DNA from: Paracraurococcus ruber
GTDB lineage: Bacteria > Pseudomonadota > Alphaproteobacteria > Acetobacterales > Acetobacteraceae
NCBI RefSeq assembly: GCF_004353985.1
Contig: NZ_SMOA01000014.1
Span: 1 to 55,301, forward strand
Direction: 5' to 3'
Length of the DNA stretch: 55,301 nt
Below are positions 36,391 through 45,913 of the stretch, one piece after another. Numbering within the stretch: the first letter of the stretch is position 1; each line of letters starts with the position of its first letter. The translations under genes and the position numbers were made by a program. The notes beneath the pieces are model-generated. The model saw nothing but the letters and a program-made list of their open reading frames with translations. It did no database searches and was not told the DNA's origin.

Positions 36391-37566
36391 ATGGACCGCC
36401 CCATGAAGCGCCTCAGCATCCTCGGCAGCACCGGCTCCGTCGGCCGCAGCACCCTGGCCCTGGTGGAGGCCGCGCCGCCCGGGACCTACGCGGTCGAGGC
36501 GCTGGTCGCCGGCCGGGACGTGGCGGCGCTGGCCGCCCAGGCCCGCAAGCTCGCCGCGCGCCTGGCGGTGGTGGCCGAACCCAGCGCCTATACCGCGTTG
36601 AAGGAAGCGCTGGCGGGCAGCGGCATAGAGGTGGCGGCAGGACCGCAGGCGGTGGTGGAGGCCGCGGCCCGCCCGGCCGACTGGACCATGGCCGCCATCG
36701 TCGGCAGCGCCGGGCTGCAATCGGCGCTCGCCGTGCTGGACCGCGGCGGCACCCTGGCCCTGGCGAACAAGGAGACGCTGGTCTGCGCCGGCGAGATCGT
36801 GCTGGCCGCCGCCGCCCGCACCGGCGCTACGCTGCTGCCGGTCGACTCCGAGCACAACGCCATCTTCCAGGCGCTGGACACCAAGGACCCGGCGCTGATC
36901 GAGAAGATCGTGCTGACCGCCTCCGGCGGGCCCTTCCGCACTGCCGACCTGGCGGTGATGCGGGCGGCGACGCCGGAGATGGCGGTGAAGCACCCGGTCT
37001 GGTCGATGGGCGCCAAGATCTCGGTCGACTCGGCCACGATGATGAACAAGGGGCTGGAGCTGATCGAGGCGGCCCGCCTGTTCCCGGTGCCGGCGGAGCG
37101 GATCGACATCCTGGTGCATCCGCAATCGGCGGTGCACGGCATGGTCCAGTATGCCGACGGCTCCATCCTCGCCCAGCTCGGCACCCCCGACATGCGGACC
37201 CCGATCTCCCACTGCCTGGCCTGGCCGGAGCGGATGCGGGTGGGCCTGCCGCGGCTGGACCTGGCGCTGCTGGGCCGGCTGGAATTCTTCGCCCCCGACC
37301 CGGTCCGCTTCCCCGCCCTGCGCCTGGCACGGGAGGCGTTGCAGGCAGGCGCCGGCGCCCCCACTATCCTGAATGCCGCGAACGAGGTTGCGGTCGGCCT
37401 GTTCCTCGACCGGCGGCTCGGCTTCCTCGACATCGCGGCGGTGGTGGAGGAGACCATGGGCCGCTTCGGCGCGCCGGCGGTGTCCGGGCTGGAGTCGGTG
37501 CTGGCGCTGGATGGCGCCGCCCGCGCCGAGGCCGGGCAGATCGCCGCCCGCCGCGCCGCCGCCTGA
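36391..37566 (+). CDS. dxr: 1-deoxy-D-xylulose 5-phosphate reductoisomerase (391 aa)
   Basis: Second enzyme of the non-mevalonate isoprenoid pathway. NADPH loop ILGSTGSVGRSTL (9-21), LALANKETLVCAGE, the metal site in LLPVDSEHNAIFQAL (Asp-x-Glu), the flexible-loop region ASGGPFR and HPVWSMGAKISVDSATMMNK, and the C-terminal NAANEVAVGLFLDRRLGF. Normal length. A second ATG at 36403 is possible. It supplies the precursor for UppS encoded upstream. Confidence 0.97.
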   Translation: MDRPMKRLSILGSTGSVGRSTLALVEAAPPGTYAVEALVAGRDVAALAAQARKLAARLAVVAEPSAYTALKEALAGSGIEVAAGPQAVVEAAARPADWTMAAIVGSAGLQSALAVLDRGGTLALANKETLVCAGEIVLAAAARTGATLLPVDSEHNAIFQALDTKDPALIEKIVLTASGGPFRTADLAVMRAATPEMAVKHPVWSMGAKISVDSATMMNKGLELIEAARLFPVPAERIDILVHPQSAVHGMVQYADGSILAQLGTPDMRTPISHCLAWPERMRVGLPRLDLALLGRLEFFAPDPVRFPALRLAREALQAGAGAPTILNAANEVAVGLFLDRRLGFLDIAAVVEETMGRFGAPAVSGLESVLALDGAARAEAGQIAARRAAA

Positions 37567-37722
37567 ACCCCTGGCCGTCGAGACTCCGGCAAGCCGCCGG
37601 GGTCAGCCTGCCGGCCGGGTCCGGGCGGCGGGTCCCATGCTGTCCGCCGGCTCCCGCGGCAGGGGGTCGTCCGCATCCGCTTGGCGCCGCCGGATCCGCC
37701 GCCCCGGCTGGAGGACAGGACC

Positions 37723-38853
37723 TTGGAGTTCATCGGCCATCTTTGGAGCCTGCTGCCGAGCCTGCCGCGGACGCTGATCGCCTTCGCGGTCGTACTCGGC
37801 GTGCTGGTCTTCGTGCATGAGCTCGGCCACTACCTCGCGGCGCGCTGGCGCGGGGTGCATGTGGAGGCCTTCTCGATCGGCTTCGGCCGCCCCGTGGTGA
37901 AGGGCGTCGACCGCCAAGGCACCGAATGGCGGCTCGGCTGGATCCCGCTGGGCGGCTACGTGAAGATGCATGGGCAGGAGACGCCCGAGGACGCGCCGCC
38001 CGAGGTGCGGGCGACCTGGCAGCCGGGCCGCACCTTCCACGGCAAGCCGGTCGGCAGCCGTGCCATCGTGGTGGCCGCCGGGCCCTTCGCCAATTTCCTG
38101 CTCGCGGTGCTGCTATTCGCCGGGCTGTTCATGAGCATCGGGCAGCCGGTCGGCGGCACCGGGGTCGGGACGGTGATGGAGGGCTCGGCCGCCGCCCGGG
38201 CGGGGCTGCTGGCCGGCGACGAGATCGTGGCGCTGGACGGCCAGAAGGTCGCGCGGTTCGAGCAGGTTCAGCGCTACGTCCAGCCGCGCGCCGGCCAGCC
38301 CATCGCCGTGCAGGTGCTGCGGGACGGCGCCGCGGTGACGGTGACCGCGGTGCCGGAGCCGCGGGAGAATGCGCAGGGCACGGTCGGCGTCCTCGGCATC
38401 CAGGGCGGCGCGGCGCGGTTCGAGCGGCTGGACCCCGTCTCCGCCCTCTGGGCCGGGACGGTGCAGACCGCCGACATCACCTGGCAGACGCTGGTCGGGA
38501 TCGGCGAGATGATCTCCGGGCAGCGCAGCGCCAAGGAGTTGGGCGGGCCGATTCGCATCGCCGAGATCAGCGGCGAGGCGGCCAATCTGGGGATCGGCGC
38601 GCTGGTGAACCTGATGGCGGTGCTGTCGGTCAGCCTGGGGCTGCTCAACCTCTTCCCCATCCCGATCCTGGATGGCGGCCACCTGATGTTCTACGCGGCC
38701 GAGGCGATTCGCGGCCGCCCGCTGCCCCCCAAGGTTCAGGAATACGGCTTCCGCGCCGGATTCGCGGTGCTGATCGCCCTTTTCCTCTTTGCCTCGAGGA
38801 ACGACATCGTCGAGGGCGGCATCGGCAAATTCGTGGCACGCCTGCTGGGCTGA
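37723..38853 (+). CDS. rseP: Site-2 protease RseP (376 aa)
   Basis: Membrane zinc metalloprotease that cleaves transmembrane anti-sigma factors. HELGH (32-36) in the first helix gives two zinc ligands and Glu33; the third ligand is in LNLFPIPILDGGHLMFY. One PDZ domain lies in the periplasmic middle (about 140-230, VMEGSAAARAGLLAGDEIVA). About four helices. TTG start at 37723 with GGAGG upstream; a longer TTG start at 37681 exists. Immediately before bamA, the usual envelope-stress order. Confidence 0.95.
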   Translation: MEFIGHLWSLLPSLPRTLIAFAVVLGVLVFVHELGHYLAARWRGVHVEAFSIGFGRPVVKGVDRQGTEWRLGWIPLGGYVKMHGQETPEDAPPEVRATWQPGRTFHGKPVGSRAIVVAAGPFANFLLAVLLFAGLFMSIGQPVGGTGVGTVMEGSAAARAGLLAGDEIVALDGQKVARFEQVQRYVQPRAGQPIAVQVLRDGAAVTVTAVPEPRENAQGTVGVLGIQGGAARFERLDPVSALWAGTVQTADITWQTLVGIGEMISGQRSAKELGGPIRIAEISGEAANLGIGALVNLMAVLSVSLGLLNLFPIPILDGGHLMFYAAEAIRGRPLPPKVQEYGFRAGFAVLIALFLFASRNDIVEGGIGKFVARLLG

Positions 38854-38990
38854 CGCGCCGCGGGCGCCGGGGCGCCGCCGCCGGGGGGCCTCGGCGGCGG
38901 CAGGTGGGGTGGCGGGGGGAGGGGGCTGCGGTTATTCTCCGCGCCGCCTGCGAAACCCCGGGGCAACCCCCTCAGAGCACGGGCCCGATC

Positions 38991-41339
38991 TTGTCCCTCT
39001 CCCTGCGCGCCATCCTGCTAGCCACCGCCTGCCTCGCGCCGACCCTGCTGCCCGCGGCGGCGGATGCGCAGGTCCGCCCCCGTGCGCCGGAGCGCGCCGC
39101 GCCCGCGCCCGGCGGGGAGGTGATCCAGGGCATCGACATCCGCGGCAACCAGCGGATCGAGGCGGATACCGTCCGGTCCTACATGCTGCTGCAGCCCGGC
39201 GACCGCTTCGACGCGGACCGGCTGGACCGCAGCCTGAAGTCGCTGTTTGCCACCGGCCTGTTCCGCGACGTGCAGCTGCGGCGCGAAGGCAGCCGCGTGG
39301 TGGTCGAGGTGCAGGAGAACCCGATCGTCAACCGGGTGGCCTTCGAGGGGAACCGCAAGATCTCCGACGACGTCCTGCGTAACGAGGTGCAGATGCGCAG
39401 CCGCGCGGTCTTCACCCCGCAGGCGGTGCAGGCGGACCGCCAGCGCGTGCAGGAGCTGTATGCGCGGCGCGGCCGCTTCTCGGCGGTGGTGGAGCCGAAG
39501 ATCATCCAGCTCGACCAGAACCGCGTCGACGTGGTCTACGAGATCCAGGAGGGCGAGGTCGCCCTGGTCGCCCGCATCAATTTCGTCGGCAACCGGGAAT
39601 ACGGCGACACCAAGCTGAAGGAGATCGTGGCGACCAAGGAGCAGGCCTGGTACCGCATCCTCTCCTCCTCCGACCAGTTCGACCCGGAGCGTCTGTCCTT
39701 CGACCGGGAGCTGCTGCGCCGCTTCTACCTGCGCAACGGCTATGCCGATGTGCAGGTGACCAATGCGACGGCCGAGCTGGCGCCGGACCGCAGCGGCTTC
39801 TTCGTCACCTATGCCATCGACGAGGGGCCGCGGTACCGCGTCGGCAAGGTCGAGGTGGTGTCGAACATCCGCAACCTCGAGGCGGCCGGGCTGCAGCGGC
39901 TGGTCGATATCGACACCGGCGACTGGTATGACGGCGACAGCGTGGAGCGGGTGGCGCAGGCGGTGCAGGACGCCGCCAACCTGCGCGGCTTCCCCTTCGT
40001 CGACGTGCAGCCGCGCATCCAGCGCAACCGCGACGAGCGGCGGGTGGACCTGACCTTCGAGGTCAACGAATCGCCGCGCGTCTATGTCGAGCGCATCGAC
40101 ATCAACGGCAACACCCGCACGCAGGACCGCGTCATCCGCCGCGAATTCCGCCTGAGCGAGGGCGACGCCTTCAACGCGGCGCAGATCCGCCGCAGCCGCC
40201 AGCGCATCCGCGACCTCGGCTACTTCGCGGATGTGCAGGTCAGCTCGGCGCCCGGCACGGCGCCCGACCGCGCGATCCTGACGACGCAGGTGACGGAACG
40301 GGCGACCGGCGAGGTCTCGATCGGCGGCGGCTACTCCACCGATGCCGGCGCGCTCGCCGATCTCGGCCTGCGGGAGCGCAACCTGCTCGGCACCGGCATC
40401 GACGCGCGGATCAACGGCACCTTGGCGGAGCGGCGCAGCCAGCTCGACTTCTCGATCACCGATCCCTACTTCCTCGACCGCAACCTGGCGGCCGGCGTCG
40501 ACATCTTCTTCATCCAGCGCAACCTGCTGAACATCGCCTCCTACCGCGAGAGGCGGGCGGGCTTCACCCTGCGCGCGGGCTACGCCTTCAACGACCGGCT
40601 GCGGCAGTCCTGGGCCTATACCCTGGTCAACCGCGAGGTCTACGACATCGCCACCGGCGCGTCGCGCTTCATCACCGAGCAGCGGGGCGAGACGCTGCTG
40701 TCGCAGATCGGCCAGACGCTGACCTACGACTTCCGCGATTCCATCATCGACCCGCGGCGCGGCGGCGTCGCCCGGCTGGGCACCGATTTCGCCGGCCTCG
40801 GCGGCGACGTCGCCTATCTGCGCCTGCGGCTCGACGGCACCTATTACATCCCGCTGGAATCCTATCTCGGCGATCCCGACTGGTACCTTTCGGTCTCCGG
40901 CAGCGTCGGCTACCTGGAGAACATCTTCGGCAAGAACGAGCGCATCATCGACCGCTTCTTCCTGGGCGGCGAGAACCTGCGCGGCTTCCGCATCGCCGGC
41001 GCCGGCCCGCGCGACCTGACGACGCGGGACAGCCTCGGCGGCAAGTTCCTCTGGACCCAGAGCACGGAGCTGCGCTACCCGCTGCCGCTGCCGGCGGAAC
41101 TCGGCCTGATCGGCCGCGCCTTCGTCGATGTCGGGTCGCTGTCGCAGCTGAACGCCAGCTCGCCCAGCCTGGCCGGCGTGCGCTTCGCCGATGACAGCGC
41201 GCCGCGCGTCGGCGCCGGCATCGGCGTTTCCTGGCGCAGCCCCTTCGGCCTGATCAATGTCGACCTTGCCCAGGCCGTGGTGAAGAAGTCCTATGACGAG
41301 ACGCAGGTCTTCCGCTTCGGCTTCGGCACCCGCTTCTGA
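38991..41339 (+). CDS. bamA: Outer membrane assembly factor BamA (782 aa)
   Basis: Essential beta-barrel insertase of the outer membrane. N-terminal signal peptide (SLRAILLATACLAPTLLPAA-ADAQ), five POTRA domains (about 40-430; first one begins VIQGIDIRGNQRIEADTVRS) and a C-terminal 16-strand barrel with the conserved loop-6 motif in the stretch FFLGGENLRGFRIAGAGPRD (R-G-F), ending in FRFGFGTRF with the terminal phenylalanine BAM signal. Start TTG 38991 chosen because it opens directly into the signal peptide; its ribosome binding site is weak. Confidence 0.96.
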   Translation: MSLSLRAILLATACLAPTLLPAAADAQVRPRAPERAAPAPGGEVIQGIDIRGNQRIEADTVRSYMLLQPGDRFDADRLDRSLKSLFATGLFRDVQLRREGSRVVVEVQENPIVNRVAFEGNRKISDDVLRNEVQMRSRAVFTPQAVQADRQRVQELYARRGRFSAVVEPKIIQLDQNRVDVVYEIQEGEVALVARINFVGNREYGDTKLKEIVATKEQAWYRILSSSDQFDPERLSFDRELLRRFYLRNGYADVQVTNATAELAPDRSGFFVTYAIDEGPRYRVGKVEVVSNIRNLEAAGLQRLVDIDTGDWYDGDSVERVAQAVQDAANLRGFPFVDVQPRIQRNRDERRVDLTFEVNESPRVYVERIDINGNTRTQDRVIRREFRLSEGDAFNAAQIRRSRQRIRDLGYFADVQVSSAPGTAPDRAILTTQVTERATGEVSIGGGYSTDAGALADLGLRERNLLGTGIDARINGTLAERRSQLDFSITDPYFLDRNLAAGVDIFFIQRNLLNIASYRERRAGFTLRAGYAFNDRLRQSWAYTLVNREVYDIATGASRFITEQRGETLLSQIGQTLTYDFRDSIIDPRRGGVARLGTDFAGLGGDVAYLRLRLDGTYYIPLESYLGDPDWYLSVSGSVGYLENIFGKNERIIDRFFLGGENLRGFRIAGAGPRDLTTRDSLGGKFLWTQSTELRYPLPLPAELGLIGRAFVDVGSLSQLNASSPSLAGVRFADDSAPRVGAGIGVSWRSPFGLINVDLAQAVVKKSYDETQVFRFGFGTRF

Positions 41340-41371
41340 CGCCCCGCATCTGACGACGGAATGCTGATACC

Positions 41372-42166
41372 ATGCGCCCCATGACTGCCCAGGCCCGCGC
41401 GGCCGCCGCGTGCCTCACTGCCGCGGCCTTCCTGCTTCCCGGCCTGCCGGCACGCGCGCAGCAGCAGGATCCCGGCTACTTCATTCCGAACCAGGGCCAG
41501 CAGCGGCCGGCCCAGCCGCAGCAACAGCAGCAGCAGCGGCCGCCACAGCAGCAGCAGCGCCCGCCACAGGCGGCGCGGCCGCTGCCGCCCGGCCAGCAGC
41601 CGCCGGCCGCGGTCATCGGCATCGTCGACGTGCAGGAGATCCAACGCGTCTCCTCCGCCTTCAACCAGGTGCGCGACGAGATCGAGAAGCGGCGGCAGAA
41701 GCTGAACGACGACCTGCAGCGCGAGCAGAATGCCTGGCGGGAGGCGCAGCAGCAGCTGGCGAACCAGCGCGCCACCCTGCCGCCCGAGCAGCTGCGGGAG
41801 CGGGAGCGGGCGCTGCAGGACCGCATCACCGACAGCCAGCGCATCTTCCGCGGCCGCAACACCGCCATCGACCAGGCGGCCCAGCAGGCCCTGCAGGAGA
41901 TCGAGCAGACGCTCGGCACGGTGATCCGGCAGGTGGCCGCCAGCCGCAACGTGAACATGGTGCTGCCGCGGCCGCTGGTGATCTTCAACGAGCCGCCCTT
42001 CGACCTGACGGAGGAGATCGCGCAGCAGTTCAACCGCACCCTGCGCAGCGTCACCATGCCGCCCGAGGGCGTGGCGACCGAGGCGCCGGCGGCGGCGAAT
42101 GCGCCGCGCCCGGCTCCCGGGGCGGCCGCGCCGGCCCAGCAGGGCCAGCCGAACCAGCGGCGCTAG
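41372..42166 (+). CDS. skp: OmpH/Skp-family periplasmic chaperone with Q/P-rich insert (264 aa)
   Basis: Holds unfolded outer-membrane proteins for BamA. Signal peptide to about residue 29 (LPARAQ). Then an unusual low-complexity stretch of Gln and Pro (about 30-75, QQQQQRPPQQQQRPP units). The Skp core follows: VIGIVDVQEIQRVSSAFNQV, long helices over about 95-180 (DEIEKRRQKLNDDLQREQNA), and the closing VNMVLPRPLVIFNEPPFDLT strand. A second Ala/Pro tail ends the protein. Longer than typical Skp (about 160-200). Between bamA and lpxD as usual. Confidence 0.92.
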   Translation: MRPMTAQARAAAACLTAAAFLLPGLPARAQQQDPGYFIPNQGQQRPAQPQQQQQQRPPQQQQRPPQAARPLPPGQQPPAAVIGIVDVQEIQRVSSAFNQVRDEIEKRRQKLNDDLQREQNAWREAQQQLANQRATLPPEQLRERERALQDRITDSQRIFRGRNTAIDQAAQQALQEIEQTLGTVIRQVAASRNVNMVLPRPLVIFNEPPFDLTEEIAQQFNRTLRSVTMPPEGVATEAPAAANAPRPAPGAAAPAQQGQPNQRR

Positions 42167-42174
42167 GCGACGCC

Positions 42175-43209
42175 GTGGCGGATCCGCGCTTCTTCCCCGC
42201 CGCCGGGCCGACGCGGCTCGCCGACATCGCCGGCGCCGCGGGCGCCAGCTTCGAGGGCGATCCGGACCGGCTGTTCACCGGCGTCGGGCCGCTGCAGGCG
42301 GCTGGGCCCGACGACGTCAGCTTCCTCGACAACCGGCGCTATGCCGGGCTGCTGGCGGAGACCAGGGCCGGGGCGGTGATCCTGGCGGGGGCCTTCGCCG
42401 GCCAGGTGCCGGCCGGGACCGTCGCGCTGGTGACGCCGCAGCCCTATCTCGGCTTCGCCCGCGCCGCGCGGCTGCTGCACCCGCCGCCGGCGCCGGTGCC
42501 CGGCATCCACCCGACGGCGGTGGTGGCCGCGGATGCGGTGGTGGGAGAGGGCACGGAGATCGGTCCCCATGCCGTGATCGGCGCCGGGGCGCGGATCGGG
42601 CGCGGCTGCATCCTGGGGGCGCAGGTGACGGTCGGGCCGGCGGTCGAGATCGGCGACCATTGCCGGCTGCTGCCGCATAGCAGCGTCAGCCATGCCATTC
42701 TGGGCGAGGGCGTGGTGCTGCATCCCGGCGCGCGGATCGGGCAGGAAGGCTTCGGCTTCGCCCCGACGCCGGATGGGCGGTTCGAGACCATGCCGCAGCT
42801 CGGCCGGGTCATCCTCGGCGACTTCGTCGAGGTCGGCGCCAATGCCTGTGTCGACCGCGGCAGCCAGGGGGACACCGTCCTCGGCCCGGGCACCCGCCTC
42901 GACAATCTGGTGCAGATCGGGCACAACGTGCGCACCGGCCGGGGCTGCGTCGTGGTCGGGCAGGCGGGCATCGCAGGGTCCACCGTGCTCGAGGACTACG
43001 TGACCGTTGCGGCCCAGGCGGGTCTCACCGGGCATCTGCGGATCGGCGCGCAGGCGCGGATCGGTGCCCAGGCCGGGGTCATGAACGATGTCCCCGCGAA
43101 GACCGACGTGATCGGCAGCCCGTCCATGCCGGTGCGCGAGTTCTGGCGTGCGATGGCGAAGCTGAAGGCGCTGGGGGGCGGGCGCGGCGGCGAAGGGAAG
43201 GCAGGCTAG
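42175..43209 (+). CDS. lpxD: UDP-3-O-acylglucosamine N-acyltransferase LpxD (344 aa)
   Basis: Third step of lipid A synthesis. N-terminal uridine-binding domain (about 1-100, [20 protein letters not shown]), then a left-handed beta helix of hexapeptide repeats (about 110-310, such as [20 protein letters not shown]) with catalytic His in [19 protein letters not shown], and a C-terminal helix [16 protein letters not shown] start at 42175, eight bases after skp. Length normal. Confidence 0.96.
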   Translation: MADPRFFPAAGPTRLADIAGAAGASFEGDPDRLFTGVGPLQAAGPDDVSFLDNRRYAGLLAETRAGAVILAGAFAGQVPAGTVALVTPQPYLGFARAARLLHPPPAPVPGIHPTAVVAADAVVGEGTEIGPHAVIGAGARIGRGCILGAQVTVGPAVEIGDHCRLLPHSSVSHAILGEGVVLHPGARIGQEGFGFAPTPDGRFETMPQLGRVILGDFVEVGANACVDRGSQGDTVLGPGTRLDNLVQIGHNVRTGRGCVVVGQAGIAGSTVLEDYVTVAAQAGLTGHLRIGAQARIGAQAGVMNDVPAKTDVIGSPSMPVREFWRAMAKLKALGGGRGGEGKAG

Positions 43210-43213
43210 GACG

Positions 43214-43696
43214 ATGGCGGCGAGCGAGGCGGCGGAGACCGCGGGCCCGGCGACGGTGGAGGCCTATGACATCGCGCAGATCATGCGCGCCATCCCGCAC
43301 CGCTTCCCCTTCCTGCTGGTCGACCGCGTGGTCGAGGTGGTGAAGAACAGTTCGGCGATCGGCATCAAGAACGTCACCATCAACGAGAATTTCTTTCAGG
43401 GCCACTTCCCCGAGCATCCGGTCATGCCGGGCGTGCTGATCATCGAGAGCATGGCGCAGACCGCCGCCGTGCTGGTGGTGGAGACGCTGGGCCCGGAGGC
43501 GCGCGGCAAGCTGGTGTATTTCATGACCGTGGAGAACGCGAAGTTCCGCAAGCCGGTGGTGCCGGGGGACCAGATGCGCGTGCACGTCGTGAAGGAGAAG
43601 CAGCGCGGCAATATCTGGAAATTCGCGGCCGAGGCGAAGGTTGACGGGAAGGTGGTGGCGGAAGCCACCTATGCCGCCATGATCCTCGACCGTTGA
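43214..43696 (+). CDS. fabZ: 3-hydroxyacyl-ACP dehydratase FabZ (160 aa)
   Basis: Dehydratase of fatty-acid elongation, hot-dog fold. Catalytic His64 in [20 protein letters not shown] with Glu78; [13 protein letters not shown] opens the domain and [10 protein letters not shown] lies on the back sheet. The first 18 residues are an extra lead before YDIAQIM. Stop overlaps the lpxA start (TTGA). Confidence 0.96.
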   Translation: MAASEAAETAGPATVEAYDIAQIMRAIPHRFPFLLVDRVVEVVKNSSAIGIKNVTINENFFQGHFPEHPVMPGVLIIESMAQTAAVLVVETLGPEARGKLVYFMTVENAKFRKPVVPGDQMRVHVVKEKQRGNIWKFAAEAKVDGKVVAEATYAAMILDR

Positions 43697-44577
43697 GCGC
43701 CTTGGACACCCTCTCCCGTCCGGGCATCGACCCGACCGCCAGCATCGCGCCCGGCGCGGTGATCGCCGAGGGCGCCGTCATCGGCGCCGGCTGCCGGATC
43801 GGCCCCTTCTGCTCGGTGGGGCCGGAGGCGGTGCTCGAGGACCGGGTCGAACTCGTCTCGCATGTCGTGGTCGATGGCGCGACGCGGATCGGCGCCGGCA
43901 CCAAAGTGCTGGCCTTCTCCGCCATCGGGACCCCGCCGCAGGACCTGAAATACAAGGATGAGCCGACGCGTTGCGAGGTCGGGCCGGGCTGCCTGATCCG
44001 CGAGGGCGTGACGATCCACCGCGCCAGCGTCGGCGGCGGTGGCGTCACCACCGTCGGCGCCGGCTGCATGCTGATGGCCATGGCGCATGTCGCGCATGAC
44101 TGCCGCGTCGGCGACGGCGTGATCCTGGCGAACAACGTCATGCTCGGCGGCCATGTCTGGGTGGGCGAGCACGCCTTCGTCGGTGGTGGGGCGGCCGTGC
44201 ACCAGACGGTGCGGATCGGCAGGCTGGCGATGGTCTCGGGCCTTGCGGGCGTGACCAACGACATCCCGCCCTTCGGCTATGTCTTCGGCCTGCCGGCGCG
44301 GCTGGTCGGCTTCAACAAGATCGGGCTGCTGCGCCGCGGCGCGACCCGCGACCAGCTGCGCACCCTGCGGACCGCCAACAACCTGCTGTTCAAGGACCCC
44401 GGCGAGTTCGCCGCCAAGCTGGAGCAGGCGACGCAGCGCTGGCCGGACGAGCCCCTGGTGCAGGAGGTGATCGCCTTCGTCCGCGACAGTAGCCGGCGCC
44501 GCCAGCTGGTCCGCCCCGGCCGCATGGCCGCCCCCGAGCTTGGCGGCGTCGACGAGGAGAACGGGGACGGGGCGTGA
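43693..44577 (+). CDS. lpxA: UDP-N-acetylglucosamine O-acyltransferase LpxA (294 aa)
   Basis: First step of lipid A synthesis. Left-handed beta helix (about 10-190, [20 protein letters not shown]), with catalytic His in [20 protein letters not shown], and substrate loop [11 protein letters not shown]. The C-terminal helical domain includes [21 protein letters not shown] charged C-terminal tail of about 25 residues is longer than in E. coli LpxA (262 residues). TTG start at 43693 overlaps fabZ; TTG 43702 is an alternative. Confidence 0.96.
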   Translation: MSALDTLSRPGIDPTASIAPGAVIAEGAVIGAGCRIGPFCSVGPEAVLEDRVELVSHVVVDGATRIGAGTKVLAFSAIGTPPQDLKYKDEPTRCEVGPGCLIREGVTIHRASVGGGGVTTVGAGCMLMAMAHVAHDCRVGDGVILANNVMLGGHVWVGEHAFVGGGAAVHQTVRIGRLAMVSGLAGVTNDIPPFGYVFGLPARLVGFNKIGLLRRGATRDQLRTLRTANNLLFKDPGEFAAKLEQATQRWPDEPLVQEVIAFVRDSSRRRQLVRPGRMAAPELGGVDEENGDGA

Positions 44578-44601
44578 CGCGTCGCCCGGATCTCGTGATT
44601 T

Positions 44602-44626
44602 CCAAGGAGCCTTCGGCCCTTGGCGG
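44602..44626 (+). repeat. 17-bp repeat, copy 2, within a hairpin
   Basis: Bases 44610-44626 repeat 7900-7916 exactly. Here CCAAGG (44602-44607) pairs with CCTTGG (44618-44623) around GCC-TTC-GGC, one A bulged, giving a good hairpin 24 bases after lpxA and 39 bases before lpxI. It may act as a terminator or pause site inside the lipid A cluster. Confidence 0.5.
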
Positions 44627-44662
44627 GGAGGGTCCGGGCGGGGCTGAGCCCCTCCCGAGGCG

Positions 44663-45505
44663 ATGGTGAGGAATCCTCTGGGCCTGCTGGCCGGGGGCGG
44701 CGATGTCCCGCTCCGCGTTGCGCAGGCCGCCCGCGCGGCGGGGCGCCCTGTGGCGGTGGTGGCGCTGGCAGGCTGGTCCGACCAGGACTGGCAGGACGTG
44801 CCGGTGTTGCGGGAGAGGGTGGGCGCCGCCGGCAGCATCCTCGGCTTCCTGCGCGAACATGGCTGCCGGCAGATCGTGCTGACCGGCCGGGCGCAGCGCC
44901 CGGGCTTCCTCTCCCTGCGCCCCGACGCGGTGGGCGCCCGGCTGCTGGCGAAGATCGGCCGGGCCTATTTCGCCGGCGATGACGGGCTGCTGCGGGCGGT
45001 GGCGCGGGTGCTGGAGGAGGAGGGGTTCGAGATCCTGCCGGCGCAGTCCCTGCTGCGCGACATCCTGCCGCAAGCCGGTCTGCTGACCGCCGCCGGGCCG
45101 GACGAAGCCGCGCGCGCTGACATCGCCCGCGCCGTCGCGGTGGTGCGGGCGCTGGGCGCGGTCGATGTCGGCCAGGGCGCGGTGGTGCAGCAGGGGCTGG
45201 TGCTGGGGGTGGAGGCGATCGAGGGCACCGATGCCCTGCTGGCGCGCTGTGCCGGATTGCGGCGAGAGGGGCCGGGCGGCGTGCTGGTCAAGCTGGTGAA
45301 GCCCGGGCAGGATCGCCGCCTTGACCTGCCCACCCTGGGGCCCGAGACAGTGCGCGGCGCCGTGGCGGCCGGCCTTGCCGGCATCGCCTTCGAGGCGGGC
45401 GGGACCATCCTGGTGGATCGCGCCGCAACGGTGGCGGCGGCGGAGGCGGCGGGGCTGTTCCTGCTCGCCCTGCGCCCCGAGGAATTCGAGGAGAGGACGC
45501 CATGA
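44663..45505 (+). CDS. lpxI: UDP-2,3-diacylglucosamine hydrolase LpxI (280 aa)
   Basis: Makes lipid X (2,3-diacylglucosamine 1-phosphate) in bacteria lacking LpxH. N-terminal Rossmann-like part begins [32 protein letters not shown] and [20 protein letters not shown] follow; the C-terminal catalytic domain contains [20 protein letters not shown] with [27 protein letters not shown] and the closing [19 protein letters not shown]. Normal length. ATG 44663 with GAGG close upstream. Its stop overlaps gloA (ATGA). LpxB, the usual next gene, is not here. Confidence 0.94.
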   Translation: MVRNPLGLLAGGGDVPLRVAQAARAAGRPVAVVALAGWSDQDWQDVPVLRERVGAAGSILGFLREHGCRQIVLTGRAQRPGFLSLRPDAVGARLLAKIGRAYFAGDDGLLRAVARVLEEEGFEILPAQSLLRDILPQAGLLTAAGPDEAARADIARAVAVVRALGAVDVGQGAVVQQGLVLGVEAIEGTDALLARCAGLRREGPGGVLVKLVKPGQDRRLDLPTLGPETVRGAVAAGLAGIAFEAGGTILVDRAATVAAAEAAGLFLLALRPEEFEERTP

Positions 45506-45891
45506 GCAAGTTCCTGCACACCATGATTCGCGTCGGCAACCTGGACCGCAGCGTGCAATTCTACACGTCGCTGCTGGGCATGAAGGAGCTGCGCCGCCGC
45601 GACGTGCCGGACGGCAAGTACACCCTCGCCTTCCTCGGCTATGGCGAGGGCAATGCCGAGGGCCAGGCGGAGATCGAGCTGACCTACAATTACGGCGTGG
45701 ACAAGTACGAGCAGGGCAATGCCTTCGGCCATCTGGCGCTCGGCGTGCCGGACGTGGCGGCGGCCTGCGAGAAGGTCCGCACCGGCGGCGGCAAGGTGAC
45801 GCGGGAAGCGGGTCCGGTGAAGTTCGGCACCACCATCATCGCCTTCGTCGAGGATCCGGACGGCTACAAGATCGAGCTGATCCAGCGCTGA
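45502..45891 (+). CDS. gloA: Lactoylglutathione lyase (glyoxalase I, 129 aa)
   Basis: Converts the methylglyoxal-glutathione hemithioacetal to lactoylglutathione. Two beta-alpha-beta modules with metal ligands His6 (FLHTMIRV), Glu59 (AEIELTYN), His77 (FGHLALGV) and Glu125 (YKIELIQR), the same pattern as the nickel-type bacterial enzyme. [20 protein letters not shown] is typical. Starts by ATGA overlap with lpxI, so it is co-translated with a lipid A gene though unrelated in function. Confidence 0.96.
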   Translation: MSKFLHTMIRVGNLDRSVQFYTSLLGMKELRRRDVPDGKYTLAFLGYGEGNAEGQAEIELTYNYGVDKYEQGNAFGHLALGVPDVAAACEKVRTGGGKVTREAGPVKFGTTIIAFVEDPDGYKIELIQR

Positions 45892-45913
45892 CCGGGGGCG
45901 TCGCCGGCCGCGC

